Origin: Brevundimonas sp. UBA7506
GTDB lineage: Bacteria > Pseudomonadota > Alphaproteobacteria > Caulobacterales > Caulobacteraceae
Direction: 5' to 3'
Length of the DNA stretch: 64,000 nucleotides
Assembly (NCBI RefSeq): GCF_002479495.1
Contig: NZ_DLNQ01000015.1
Coordinates: 261,476 to 325,475, forward strand
The first letter of the stretch is position 1, and every line of letters begins with the position of its first letter. Positions 17,247 to 27,510 of this stretch are shown in pieces. A model generated the notes under the pieces. The model did no database searches and was not told the DNA's origin. It worked only from the letters and a program-made list of their open reading frames with translations. The translations under genes and the position numbers were made by a program.

Positions 17247-17275
17247 TTGACCGGCCGGAGCCTTTCCGCTATAGC
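17247..17275 (+). promoter_or_regulatory. Housekeeping sigma promoter for rpsT
   Basis: TTGACC (17247-17252) and TATAGC (17270-17275) are separated by 17 bases, close to the alphaproteobacterial RpoD consensus. Transcription would start near 17282, about 60 bases before the rpsT ATG. Confidence 0.7.
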
Positions 17276-17344
17276 CGCCCGCTCTTGAGATTTCCTCGCC
17301 GTGGACGTGGGTTCGCGGCGTTTTCGTTCGAAGGTTTTTACCCG

Positions 17345-17614
17345 ATGGCCAACAATGCAGGCGCCCGCAAGGCGATCCGCAAGATCGAAGCGCGGACCGA
17401 AGTGAACAAGGCCCGCCGTACGCGCGTTCGCACCTACCTCCGCAAGTTCCAGGAAGCTCTGGCCGGCGGCGACGTCGAAGCCGCCAAGGGCGCCTTCATC
17501 ACGGCCCAGTCGGAACTGATGCGCGCCGTGTCGAAGGGCGTGGTTCACAAGAACACCGGCTCGCGCAAGGTTTCGCGCCTGGCCGCCCAGCTGAAGAAGC
17601 TGTCGGCCGCCTGA
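17345..17614 (+). CDS. rpsT: 30S ribosomal protein S20
   Basis: 89 residues from ATG 17345 ([34 protein letters not shown]), the standard S20 start and length. It is basic and helical, with the C-terminal [22 protein letters not shown] block. It binds 16S rRNA in the body of the small subunit. A clear promoter lies at 17247-17275. rpsT directly before dnaA is the Caulobacteraceae arrangement. Confidence 0.97.
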   Translation: MANNAGARKAIRKIEARTEVNKARRTRVRTYLRKFQEALAGGDVEAAKGAFITAQSELMRAVSKGVVHKNTGSRKVSRLAAQLKKLSAA

Positions 17615-17720
17615 TTTAGGTGGCGTCGGGACGGGGTTTCACGCCTTTGTCAAACGACGTCATTTGATGGGTTCGGACCACCCGTAACAGGGTTGTCGCA
17701 AGAAAATCCAACGATTTCAA

Positions 17721-17748
17721 CGGCGAGGAAGCGCAAGCTCCCTCGCCG
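17721..17748 (+). terminator. Probable rpsT terminator
   Basis: CGGCGAGG (17721-17728) and CCTCGCCG (17741-17748) form a perfect 8-bp stem, followed by TCTTGCTGTG. The U tract is weak, so termination efficiency is uncertain. It marks the border between the rpsT tail and the dnaA control region. Confidence 0.5.
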
Positions 17749-17777
17749 TCTTGCTGTGCGGCGCTAAGTGCCCGATG

Positions 17778-17886
17778 GAATCCGGCAGAATCCGACGTTC
17801 GGAAATGGGGCGAAATCGCCATTTTCCTAAGCGTGGCCGAGGTTTGCCGGAGTCAAACAATTTAAGTGCGAATCTCGACTCGAATC
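17778..17886. promoter_or_regulatory. Cluster of six GANTC (CcrM) sites before dnaA
   Basis: GANTC occurs at 17778, 17788, 17850, 17870, 17877 and 17882, six times in 109 bases. In Caulobacter, CcrM methylates GANTC and the methylation state and GcrA control cell-cycle promoters, including that of dnaA. The cluster therefore probably marks the dnaA promoter region. I could not place a convincing -35/-10 pair within it. Confidence 0.7.
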
Positions 17887-17955
17887 AGCGTTGATCTCCG
17901 CTCCGCTGTGCGTAAGTTCGAGGGGTAACGCACTTCCATCCAATCTGGATGAAGG

Positions 17956-18033
17956 CGAGGGAAATCAAAGGTTTCCCTCGGCGGGAGATGTCTGTCTGTG
18001 AGTACGACCCCACTCGCGAAGCCTGGCTTCGCG
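17956..18033 (+). promoter_or_regulatory. Two perfect hairpins in the dnaA leader
   Basis: CGAGGGAAA (17956-17964) pairs with TTTCCCTCG (17972-17980) around a 7-base loop. A second palindrome, CGCGAAGCCTGGCTTCGCG, spans 18015-18033. Neither is followed by a U tract, so they look like structured 5' leader rather than terminators. The remaining leader to the dnaA start holds no other gene I can support. Confidence 0.5.
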
Positions 18034-18117
18034 GGACAGGAGAAGTCGTCCCGGATTTTGGCCGCTTCGAAGGGCGTTCGTTCGGTGGACTAACTTAACT
18101 CTGGCGGGTGTCTGAGA

Positions 18118-19584
18118 ATGATCGGGGGCGCACTAATGACGGGCATGACGGATCCTGACCGTATCTGGACCGAGGCGGCGGGTCGCCTGAAGGCCGAGAT
18201 CGGCGATGGGCCCTTCAGCAGCTACATCGCGCCCTCGGCCGTGAGGCTGGACGCTTCGGGCAATCTGATCCTGGTGACGCCGACCGCCTATGCGCGGGAC
18301 TGGGTGCGCAAGAACGCCCTGCGTCGCATGAACGAGCTGTGGCTGGGCCTGGACGGCCTGTCGCGCCGTCTGGACGTGCGCTGCCGCGCCGAGGTGGGTT
18401 CGCCCGCCCCCGCGACCGCCTTCCCGGCCGGCGAGGCCCCGCGCCTGGCTTCGGTCGGCGGCGTGGTCGCCCCTTCGGTCGCGGCTTCGGCCATGGCCGC
18501 CTCCGCCTTCGCGCCCTCGACCGACGGCGCTCGCGCCGTGCGCGCCGCCGGTCTGCAAGAGCGCCTGACGTTCGACAGCTTCGTCGAGGGCCAGGGCAAC
18601 GCCTTTGCGCTGGCCATCGCCAGGCAGGTGGCCAGCTGGGCCGACGGCCATTTCAACCCGGTCTTCTTCTGCGGCCCCTACGGCTACGGCAAGACCCACC
18701 TGCTGAACGCCATCGCCTGGGAGGCGCAGCGCCTGCGCCCCGACGCCAAGGTGGTCTATCTGACCGCCGAGCGCTTCTTGTCGACCTTCGTGCGCGCCAT
18801 GCAGGACCGTTCGACCGCGGCCTTCAAGGAGAGCCTGCGCTCGGCCGACATGCTGCTGCTGGACGACGTCCAGTTCGTCGGCGGCAAGACCTCGACGCAA
18901 GAGGAACTGCTCAACACCCTGACCTCGCTGATCGAGGACGGCAAACGCATCGTCCTGTCCGCCGACCGCGCCCCGACCGCCCTGACCGACGTCGAGCCGC
19001 GTCTGCGCAGCCACCTGGCCGCCGGCCTGACCTGCCCGGTCGAGGCCGCCGATCGCAGCCTGAAGGTCGCCGTGGCCCAGTCGCGTCTCAGCGCCCTGGC
19101 CAAGCTGGGCGTCGTCTCGGGCGAGGCCCGCGCCGAGGTGCTGGAGCATCTGGTGGACCGCACCCCCGGCTCGATGCGCGAGCTGGAAGGCGCGGTGAAC
19201 ACCCTGGCCGCCGTCGCCGGCGCCCGCCTGTCGGCCCTGACGGTCGACGAGGCCCAGAGCCTGCTGGGCGTCGCCCTGCGCGGCGGGCCCGAGCGCCGCA
19301 TCACGGTCGACGAAATCCAGAAGACGGTCGCCGACCACTTCAACCTGAAGCAGGCCGATCTGCTGAGCGAGCGCCGCACCCGCGCCATCGCCCGCCCGCG
19401 CCAGATCGCCATGTATCTGTGCAAGCAGCACACGACCCGCTCATATCCCGACATCGGCCGTCGCTTCGGCGGACGCGATCACACGACCGTCCTGCACGGC
19501 GTGCGCAAGATCGAGGAGCTGATGCCCAAGGAAGAGCAGATCGCCCGCGACGTGGAAGCCCTGACGCGCAAACTGCGCGGATAA
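18118..19584 (+). CDS. dnaA: Chromosomal replication initiator DnaA
   Basis: 488 residues from ATG 18118; in-frame ATGs at 18136 and 18145 are equally possible starts, and no strong Shine-Dalgarno decides. Domain I spans about residues 13-90, followed by a variable Ala/Pro-rich linker. The AAA+ domain has Walker A GPYGYGKTHLLNA (about 186-197; Tyr-Gly-Tyr-Gly where many have Val-Gly-Leu-Gly) and Walker B MLLLDDVQF. The C-terminal DNA-binding signature GGRDHTTVLHGVRKIEEL is intact. It unwinds the origin and, in Caulobacter, also acts as a transcription factor. Confidence 0.97.
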   Translation: MIGGALMTGMTDPDRIWTEAAGRLKAEIGDGPFSSYIAPSAVRLDASGNLILVTPTAYARDWVRKNALRRMNELWLGLDGLSRRLDVRCRAEVGSPAPATAFPAGEAPRLASVGGVVAPSVAASAMAASAFAPSTDGARAVRAAGLQERLTFDSFVEGQGNAFALAIARQVASWADGHFNPVFFCGPYGYGKTHLLNAIAWEAQRLRPDAKVVYLTAERFLSTFVRAMQDRSTAAFKESLRSADMLLLDDVQFVGGKTSTQEELLNTLTSLIEDGKRIVLSADRAPTALTDVEPRLRSHLAAGLTCPVEAADRSLKVAVAQSRLSALAKLGVVSGEARAEVLEHLVDRTPGSMRELEGAVNTLAAVAGARLSALTVDEAQSLLGVALRGGPERRITVDEIQKTVADHFNLKQADLLSERRTRAIARPRQIAMYLCKQHTTRSYPDIGRRFGGRDHTTVLHGVRKIEELMPKEEQIARDVEALTRKLRG

Positions 19585-19636
19585 AAGGGAAGGGCCCCGC
19601 AAGCTGCGCGGCTAAGGTTTTCGTCCACGGAGCGCC

Positions 19637-19645
19637 TGTGGATAG
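19637..19645 (+). promoter_or_regulatory. DnaA-box-like site between dnaA and dnaN
   Basis: TGTGGATAG differs by one base from TGTGGATAA, the complement of the canonical DnaA box. It lies in the 178-base gap before dnaN, where DnaA could regulate dnaN. It is a single short match, so the support is weak. Confidence 0.3.
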
Positions 19646-19762
19646 CGGGGGCAGACGTCGCAGGATGTCAGGCCCCCGTTGCCCCTTTCGCTCAATGCGC
19701 TAGTGTTCCAGCCCATCCTTACGGCGACGCTGCAAACGGCGTCGCGGCCCGGGCGAGACCAC

Positions 19763-20881
19763 ATGCAGCTGACCATCGAACGTTCCGCGCTCCTGAAAGC
19801 CCTCGGGCACGTTCAGAGCGTGGTCGAGCGCCGCAACACCATTCCGATCCTGTCGAACGTGCTGCTGAGCGCCGGGCGCGACCGCCTGTCCTTCGCCGCC
19901 ACCGACCTCGACATGGAGATGGTCGATGAGGCCGAGGCCCAGGTGAACGTCGAGGGCCAGATCACGGCCCCGGCCCACACCCTGTATGAAATCGTCAAGA
20001 AGCTGCCGGACGGCGCCGAGGTATCCCTGACCTATTCGGGCGACGATCCGCGTCTGGTCATCTCGGCCGGGCGTTCGCGCTTCAACCTGCCGGTCCTGCC
20101 GGCGGGCGACTTCCCGGTCATGTCCACGGAAACCTCGGGCGCGCGCTACAGCCTGCCCAAGGAAGATCTGGCCCGACTGATCGACAAGACCCGTTTCGCC
20201 GTCTCGACCGAAGAGACGCGCTATTATCTGAACGGCCTCTATCTGCACACGGTGTCCGACGGCGGCATTCCGCTGCTGCGCGCCGTGGCCACCGACGGCC
20301 ATCGCCTGGCCCTGGCTGAGACCCCGGCGCCGGAAGGCGCGGCGGGCGGCCCCGGCGTCATCGTGCCGCGCAAGACGGTCGATCAGGTCCGTCGCCTGCT
20401 GGATGACGGCGCCGGTTCGGTCGAGATCCAGGTCTCGGCCCAGAAGATCCGCTTCGAGTTCGGCCACGCCAGCCTGACCTCCAAGGTCATCGACGGCGCC
20501 TTCCCCGACTATCTGCGCGTGATCCCCAAGGGCAACGACAAGCAGGCCGACATCGACAACGCCCTGTTCGCCAAGGCCGTCGACCGCGTGGCCACCATCT
20601 CGGCCGAAAAGAGCCGCTCGGTGAAGCTGGCCTTCGACAACGACCGGGTGAAGCTGACCGTCCGCAACATGGAAGCCGGTCAGGCCGAGGAAGAGGTCGA
20701 GATCGGCTATTCCGAAGAGCCCTTCGAAATCGGCTTCAACGCCCGCTATCTGCTGGACGTCGCCGGCCAGATCACCGGCGAGACCGCCCACTTCAAGTTC
20801 GCCGACCCGGCGTCGCCGACGCTGGTGCTCGATCCGGCCGACGTGGGCGTGCAGTACGTGTTGATGCCGCTGCGGGTGTGA
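19763..20881 (+). CDS. dnaN: DNA polymerase III beta sliding clamp
   Basis: 372 residues from ATG 19763 (MQLTIERSALLKALGHVQSVVERRNTIPILSNVLL), the canonical start and length. The three clamp domains are seen, with conserved pieces LSFAATDLDMEM, RYYLNGLYLH, RAVATDGHRLA and the C-terminal VQYVLMPLRV. The dimeric ring tethers replicative polymerases and partner proteins to DNA. The stop overlaps the GTG of the next gene by 4 bases. Confidence 0.98.
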   Translation: MQLTIERSALLKALGHVQSVVERRNTIPILSNVLLSAGRDRLSFAATDLDMEMVDEAEAQVNVEGQITAPAHTLYEIVKKLPDGAEVSLTYSGDDPRLVISAGRSRFNLPVLPAGDFPVMSTETSGARYSLPKEDLARLIDKTRFAVSTEETRYYLNGLYLHTVSDGGIPLLRAVATDGHRLALAETPAPEGAAGGPGVIVPRKTVDQVRRLLDDGAGSVEIQVSAQKIRFEFGHASLTSKVIDGAFPDYLRVIPKGNDKQADIDNALFAKAVDRVATISAEKSRSVKLAFDNDRVKLTVRNMEAGQAEEEVEIGYSEEPFEIGFNARYLLDVAGQITGETAHFKFADPASPTLVLDPADVGVQYVLMPLRV

Positions 20882-21369
20882 TCGACGGCGTCGCCTCTGC
20901 CGAGGGTTTTGTCTGGCGTACCAGTCCGTTCGAGTACGGGCTGGTTGTCCTGATCGCCGCTGTTCTGATCTGCGCGCTTTTTGCGTTGGCCCCGTTCGCG
21001 CCCGCGTCTTTCGCTTGCGCCTTCGTCGGGCCCCTGCTGATCGCGGGGTATGGCGTGCTCGGCCTGATGCGGCCGAGGCAGGTGTCGATTGAGGCAGACT
21101 CCATGGTCATTCGACCTGTGCTCGGCAAGGCGAGGCGCATTGAGCGTGACCGCATCATCGAGGTCAGGGACATCGTGAGCCCGCCTCTGGGGTCTCTGAT
21201 CGTGCGGATGCGGGACGAGAAGGGGCGTGCGAGGGGTTTAACGGTCCAGAACCGTCTGTTTGAGGCTGGTCTCGGCGTGCGCGAACACGGTCGTGAGGTC
21301 GGGATGCGGTCGTCGGCTCAATTGGCGCTGTTGAAAAGCTGGGTTGGCGACGATGCCGACCGATCCTGA
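20878..21369 (+). CDS. Small membrane protein with PH-like C-terminal half, between dnaN and recF
   Basis: 163 residues with a GTG start overlapping the dnaN stop (GTGA). Two hydrophobic segments (about residues 20-62) are followed by a soluble beta-rich part (VSIEADSMVIRPVLGKARRIERDRIIEVRDI, then SLIVRMRDEKGRARGLTVQNRLF). The layout of two helices then a PH-like domain recurs in the next gene. By eye, base composition is less GC-rich than dnaN or recF. The function is unknown. Confidence 0.65.
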   Translation: MIDGVASAEGFVWRTSPFEYGLVVLIAAVLICALFALAPFAPASFACAFVGPLLIAGYGVLGLMRPRQVSIEADSMVIRPVLGKARRIERDRIIEVRDIVSPPLGSLIVRMRDEKGRARGLTVQNRLFEAGLGVREHGREVGMRSSAQLALLKSWVGDDADRS

Positions 21370-21868
21370 ACCGCGCCTGGTCTTCCGGGGCGCGGCATGG
21401 AAGTCGGGGCTCAGGACGCTGGGATCGCTCGCGGGTGTTCTGGCTTGCGTCTTCATGCTGGAAAGCGACTACGAAACGCAGCGGTACTCGAAGGAGATGG
21501 GCGATATCATCTCGATCGGATGCATTGCGATGTTCGGGTGTAACGCCGGCTTTTCTTTTCTGAGGTTATGCTCTCCTCCGGAGCTTATCCTGACGCATGA
21601 GGGGTTCAGCGTCCGTGGCCTGAGAAAGGCTCAACTGATCCCTTGGGGTGACGTTCAGGGCTTCGACTTGGTCAAGCAGCGGGGCGGGACGACCGTGGCC
21701 GGCTATGTTTTGAAGCCGGGCGTGAGGTCCGGCGCCCGTGATCGCAGCCTGACACGGTTCCTGATGCCGGGATTTGATGGAACCATCGCCGTATCTCCTG
21801 AGGAATCGCCAGGGTATGTCGTCAAGATTCTGAATGACTGGCGTCGGCGCTATGCGCCGCCGTCCTGA
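21353..21868 (+). CDS. Small membrane protein with PH/STM3941-like domain, between dnaN and recF
   Basis: 171 residues from ATG 21353; a TTG at 21344 would add three. It overlaps the end of the preceding gene by 17 bases. Two hydrophobic segments (about 20-75) lead into ELILTHEGFSVRGLRKAQLIPWGDVQGFDLVKQRG, a pattern seen in STM3941-like and bacterial PH-like membrane proteins. The gene shares with its upstream neighbour a lower GC content than the flanking replication genes. No specific function is recognised. Confidence 0.7.
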   Translation: MPTDPEPRLVFRGAAWKSGLRTLGSLAGVLACVFMLESDYETQRYSKEMGDIISIGCIAMFGCNAGFSFLRLCSPPELILTHEGFSVRGLRKAQLIPWGDVQGFDLVKQRGGTTVAGYVLKPGVRSGARDRSLTRFLMPGFDGTIAVSPEESPGYVVKILNDWRRRYAPPS

Positions 21869-21880
21869 CCCTGGCGCCTT

Positions 21881-23008
21881 GTGATTACCTCCCTCGCCCT
21901 CACCGATTTCCGTTCCTATGCGAGCGCCAGCCTGCCGGTTTCCGGCGGGGCTGTGGTGCTGCATGGGCCGAACGGGGCGGGCAAGACCAACCTCTTGGAG
22001 GCGATCAGCCTGCTGACCCCCGGCAAGGGGCTGCGCGGGGCGACGGCGCAGGAGATGGGGCGGCGCGAGCCGGGCGAGGCCGTGGGCCGGGCCTGGGCTG
22101 TCATGGTCACGCTGGATGAAGACGGCGAGGAGGTGCGTCTGGGCACCGGGGTGCAGACGCCGGGCGCCGCGCGGCGCATCGTCCGCATCGACGGCGAGAC
22201 GGCGCCGCCGGGACGGCTGCTGGATCATCTGCGCCCGGTCTGGGCCACGCCCGAGCAGGACCGTTTGTTTTCCGACGCGCGGGCGGGGCGTCTGCGCTTC
22301 TTCGACCGGTTGGTGTTTGCGGCCGATCCCGACCATGCGGCCACGGTCTCGACCTATGAAAAGGCTCTGCGCGAGCGACTGAAGCTGCTGACCGACGGCG
22401 CTGAGGGACGTCCCGCCGACCCCCTGTGGCTGGACGCGCTGGAGGCGCGGTTGTCCGAGGCCGGGGCGCGGGCGGCGATGGCGCGGACGCGGGCGCTGAC
22501 GGCGCTGCAGGCGGGCATCGACGCACGCGACGACCGGCCCTTCCCGCAGGCCGACCTGGGCCTGACCGGGGCGGCGGAAGAAATGGCGGCGACGGGGGCG
22601 GACGAGGCGGATATTCTCGGCATGCTGGGCGAGGGCTTCATGCGGGCGCGGGCGCGCGACGCCGCCGCCGGACGGTCGCTGTTCGGGCCGCATCGCTCGG
22701 ACCTGACGGCCATCCATCGTGAGAAGAACCGGCCCGCGGCCGAGGGCTCGTCGGGCGAGCAGAAGGCCCTGGTGCTGAACCTGATCCTGGCCCAGGTCGG
22801 GCGGCTGGCGGATCAGCCCGCGCGGCCCGTCCTGCTGCTGGACGAGGCCCCGGCCCATCTGGACGAGGCGCGTCGCGCCGCCCTGTTCGATGAGATCGAG
22901 GCGCTGAAGCTGCAGGCCTTCATGACCGGCACCGAGCGCAGCCTGTTCGCCGCCCTGGAGGGGCGGGCGCAGTTCGTTTCGGTGGAAGGCGGCGGCCTGT
23001 CCGTCTGA
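21881..23008 (+). CDS. recF: DNA replication and repair protein RecF
   Basis: 375 residues with a GTG start ([17 protein letters not shown]). The SMC-like ATPase has Walker [18 protein letters not shown] (about residues 30-46), signature [16 protein letters not shown] and Walker [19 protein letters not shown]. It loads RecA on gapped DNA together with RecO and RecR. The family's usual length is about 360-380. It follows dnaN and precedes gyrB, as in many bacteria. Confidence 0.96.
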   Translation: MITSLALTDFRSYASASLPVSGGAVVLHGPNGAGKTNLLEAISLLTPGKGLRGATAQEMGRREPGEAVGRAWAVMVTLDEDGEEVRLGTGVQTPGAARRIVRIDGETAPPGRLLDHLRPVWATPEQDRLFSDARAGRLRFFDRLVFAADPDHAATVSTYEKALRERLKLLTDGAEGRPADPLWLDALEARLSEAGARAAMARTRALTALQAGIDARDDRPFPQADLGLTGAAEEMAATGADEADILGMLGEGFMRARARDAAAGRSLFGPHRSDLTAIHREKNRPAAEGSSGEQKALVLNLILAQVGRLADQPARPVLLLDEAPAHLDEARRAALFDEIEALKLQAFMTGTERSLFAALEGRAQFVSVEGGGLSV

Positions 23009-23130
23009 CCCTAAAGGCTCGCTTTTCCCGTCAAATTTCCTATATGTTATCGGTGTCGGGGCGCGGTGAATTGCGACCTGACGCGGATGGCCCGAGGGCC
23101 GTCTTTTCCCCGTCCGTCCGCGGACCCTGA

Positions 23131-25572
<2,442 letters not shown>

Positions 25573-25599
25573 CGACGGGACCAATTCAGACCGGCTTGA

Positions 25600-25628
25600 C
25601 GGGTCGTCCCTTTCGGGCGGCCCGTTTT
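25600..25628 (+). terminator. gyrB terminator
   Basis: CGGGTCGTCC (25600-25609) pairs with GGGCGGCCCG (25615-25624) over ten positions including two G-U pairs, with a short loop and TTTT directly after. It lies 28 bases beyond the gyrB stop. Confidence 0.75.
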
Positions 25629-25778
25629 CGTATCGGGACGGCCATGGCCGGGCAGAAGTCTTTCGTGGCTGAATTGTGACTTTTTCGTGTTGTGCTTGCG
25701 GCGTCTTGACGCATGGCCGGGTGCGGCGCATCCCTAACGGGGTTCGATGAATGCCCCGGGCTGGGGCGGGAGAGGCTG

Positions 25779-26249
25779 ATGAGAAACATGGTGTTCGCGG
25801 GCGCGGCGGCGCTGGCGCTTGGATCGGTTTCGCCGGGGGCCGTGGCGCAGGATTCCAGCAAGACGGCCACCTATGGCGAGATCGTCCTGCGGGCCGGTTT
25901 CACGCCGGATCCCTATCGGGTGTCGGTCACGGCGGGCGGCGCGATCGACGCCTATAAGGACACGCCCCTGCCGGCGGCCTGCGTCGGCAATGTCGCTGAC
26001 GCTCCCGATTTCGAGGTGACCTACGAGGCCGGTCGCCTGCCTCTGGTGTTCCGCACCCTGTCCTCGGTGGACACGACCCTGATCATCAATGGGCCGGACG
26101 GCAGCTGGTCGTGCGACGACGACAGCTATGGCGACGGCGACGCCCAGGTGCGCTTCGACAAGCCGCGCAGCGGCGCCTACGATGTCTGGATCGGCACCTT
26201 CGGCGGCGGCACGGCCAACGCCACCCTGCTGATCACCGAGACGCCCTGA
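25779..26249 (+). CDS. Secreted protein with PPC-like beta domain
   Basis: 156 residues from ATG 25779, preceded by GGGAGAGG. A signal peptide ends near residue 24 (GAVAQD). The mature part resembles the pre-peptidase C-terminal (PPC) beta-sandwich: LIINGPDGSWSCDDDSYGDGDAQVRFDKPRSGAYDVWIGTF. The aspartate-rich DDDSYGDGDA suggests calcium binding. It stands alone, without an attached protease, between gyrB and ptsH. The role is unknown. Confidence 0.75.
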   Translation: MRNMVFAGAAALALGSVSPGAVAQDSSKTATYGEIVLRAGFTPDPYRVSVTAGGAIDAYKDTPLPAACVGNVADAPDFEVTYEAGRLPLVFRTLSSVDTTLIINGPDGSWSCDDDSYGDGDAQVRFDKPRSGAYDVWIGTFGGGTANATLLITETP

Positions 26250-26275
26250 GCAGGCCGAGGTGAAGCGGCGAGGGC

Positions 26276-26569
26276 CTACTGGTCCTCGTCGAACTTGCGG
26301 GCGACCAGGTCGCTGAGGGCCTCGAGGGCTTCGGCCGCATCGACGCCCTCGGCCTCGATCTCGACGCCGCAGCCAATGCCAGCGCCCAGCATCAGCAGGC
26401 CCATGATCGAGCGGGCGTCCACGGTGACGCCGTCGCGGGTGACGCGGATTTCGGATTCGAAGCTGGAGGCCAGCTTGACGAACTTGGCCGAGGCGCGGGC
26501 GTGCAGGCCGCGCTGATTGCAGATGCCGACGGTGACCTGCATGGGACCCGAGGTGGAAGCGTCGCTCAT
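26276..26569 (-). CDS. ptsH: HPr-family phosphocarrier protein
   Basis: 97 residues. The active-site His is in NQRGLHARASAKFV (about residue 24 because of an N-terminal extension) and the regulatory Ser in ARSIMGLLMLGAG. The Ser site is what HPr kinase (gene at 27079) modifies. Its start overlaps the stop of the EIIA gene by 4 bases. No sugar permease is present, so this is a regulatory PTS, as in many alphaproteobacteria. Confidence 0.93.
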   Translation of the reverse strand: MSDASTSGPMQVTVGICNQRGLHARASAKFVKLASSFESEIRVTRDGVTVDARSIMGLLMLGAGIGCGVEIEAEGVDAAEALEALSDLVARKFDEDQ

Positions 26570-26970
26570 TTTTCCCCCGCCAGGACCCAGGACGCCACCG
26601 AGATGTATTTGCGCCCCGCGTCCTGCGCATGGGCGACGCAGGTCTCCAGGTCTTCGCGTCCGCGCACGCTGGCCAGCTTGATCAGCATGGGCAGGTTCAG
26701 CCCGGCGATGACCTCGGCATGGGTCTGCTCCATCACCGAAATGGCTAGGTTGGAGGGCGTGCCGCCGAACATGTCGGTCAGCAGGATGACGCCGTCGCCG
26801 TCGTTGACGGCCGCGGCGGCGTCGACGATGTCGCGGCGGCGCCGCTCCATGTCGTCTTCGGGGCCGATGCAGATCGCGGCCACGCCCCGTTGCGGGCCGA
26901 CCACGTGCTCCATCGCCGCCAGGAATTCGGAGGCCAGGCCCCCGTGGGTGACGATCACCAGCCCGATCAT
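26566..26970 (-). CDS. PTS EIIA component, mannose (ManX) family
   Basis: 134 residues. The phosphorylated His is in GLVIVTHGGLASEFL (His 9), and DGVILLTDMFGGTPSNLA is the family signature. It receives phosphate from HPr. It lacks the linked IIB, IIC and IID parts of a transport system, so a regulatory role is likely. It overlaps ptsH downstream; hprK lies 108 bases upstream. Confidence 0.93.
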   Translation of the reverse strand: MIGLVIVTHGGLASEFLAAMEHVVGPQRGVAAICIGPEDDMERRRRDIVDAAAAVNDGDGVILLTDMFGGTPSNLAISVMEQTHAEVIAGLNLPMLIKLASVRGREDLETCVAHAQDAGRKYISVASWVLAGEK

Positions 26971-27078
26971 GAAGGCTTCACCAAGACAATACGCCCCGCG
27001 CTTCTGCTCTCAGCGAACGCCCCTGGGGCGCCCGGACTGATCTGCAAGCCGGCCTTCATAGGCCAATCGCGCGCCGGT

Positions 27079-27510
27079 TCAAAGAGCGGCCAGCGCGGTT
27101 GCGACCACCTGACCCGCCGAGGCGGGGCGCGGGTCGAGCCGCAGGCGCGGAATCGTCACGCCCTCCCAGGTCCAGAAGGCGGGCTCTGGCAGGCGCTCGA
27201 TCGCCTCATGGGCGCCCTGAACGGCCAGAACGATGCGCGCCAGCGGATGGGCGGGGGCGCTGAGGATGCCCAGGCCGCGCACCTCGATCCGGCCGGCGAT
27301 CGCCGTCGGGGCGGCGGCGTAGAGGGCGCTGTCCGAGGCCCAGACATGGGTCCAGTCGTCGGCGATCAGCCGCCAGCCCTGACCGATCAGCCGCAGGGCC
27401 AGATCGCTCTTGCCGACGCCGGACGGTCCCTGGATCAGGACGCCGCGCCAGCCTTGCGCGGTGTGGCGGGCCACGGCGGTGGCGTGGAGGGGTTGCATGG
27501 GTGCGGTCAT
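27079..27510 (-). CDS. hprK: HPr kinase/phosphorylase, short alphaproteobacterial form
   Basis: 143 residues, containing only the catalytic C-terminal domain, as in alphaproteobacterial HprK. The P-loop is GPSGVGKSDLALRLI and the later signature region EVRGLGIL is present. It phosphorylates or dephosphorylates the regulatory Ser of HPr. Its ATG overlaps the chvG stop by 4 bases, so it is co-transcribed with chvI-chvG. Confidence 0.92.
   Translation of the reverse strand: MTAPMQPLHATAVARHTAQGWRGVLIQGPSGVGKSDLALRLIGQGWRLIADDWTHVWASDSALYAAAPTAIAGRIEVRGLGILSAPAHPLARIVLAVQGAHEAIERLPEPAFWTWEGVTIPRLRLDPRPASAGQVVATALAAL

Noticed and set aside
17615..18117. Chromosomal replication origin before dnaA
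   Set aside because: No cluster of DnaA boxes is visible, and in Caulobacter the origin is not beside dnaA. GANTC clustering alone does not show an origin.
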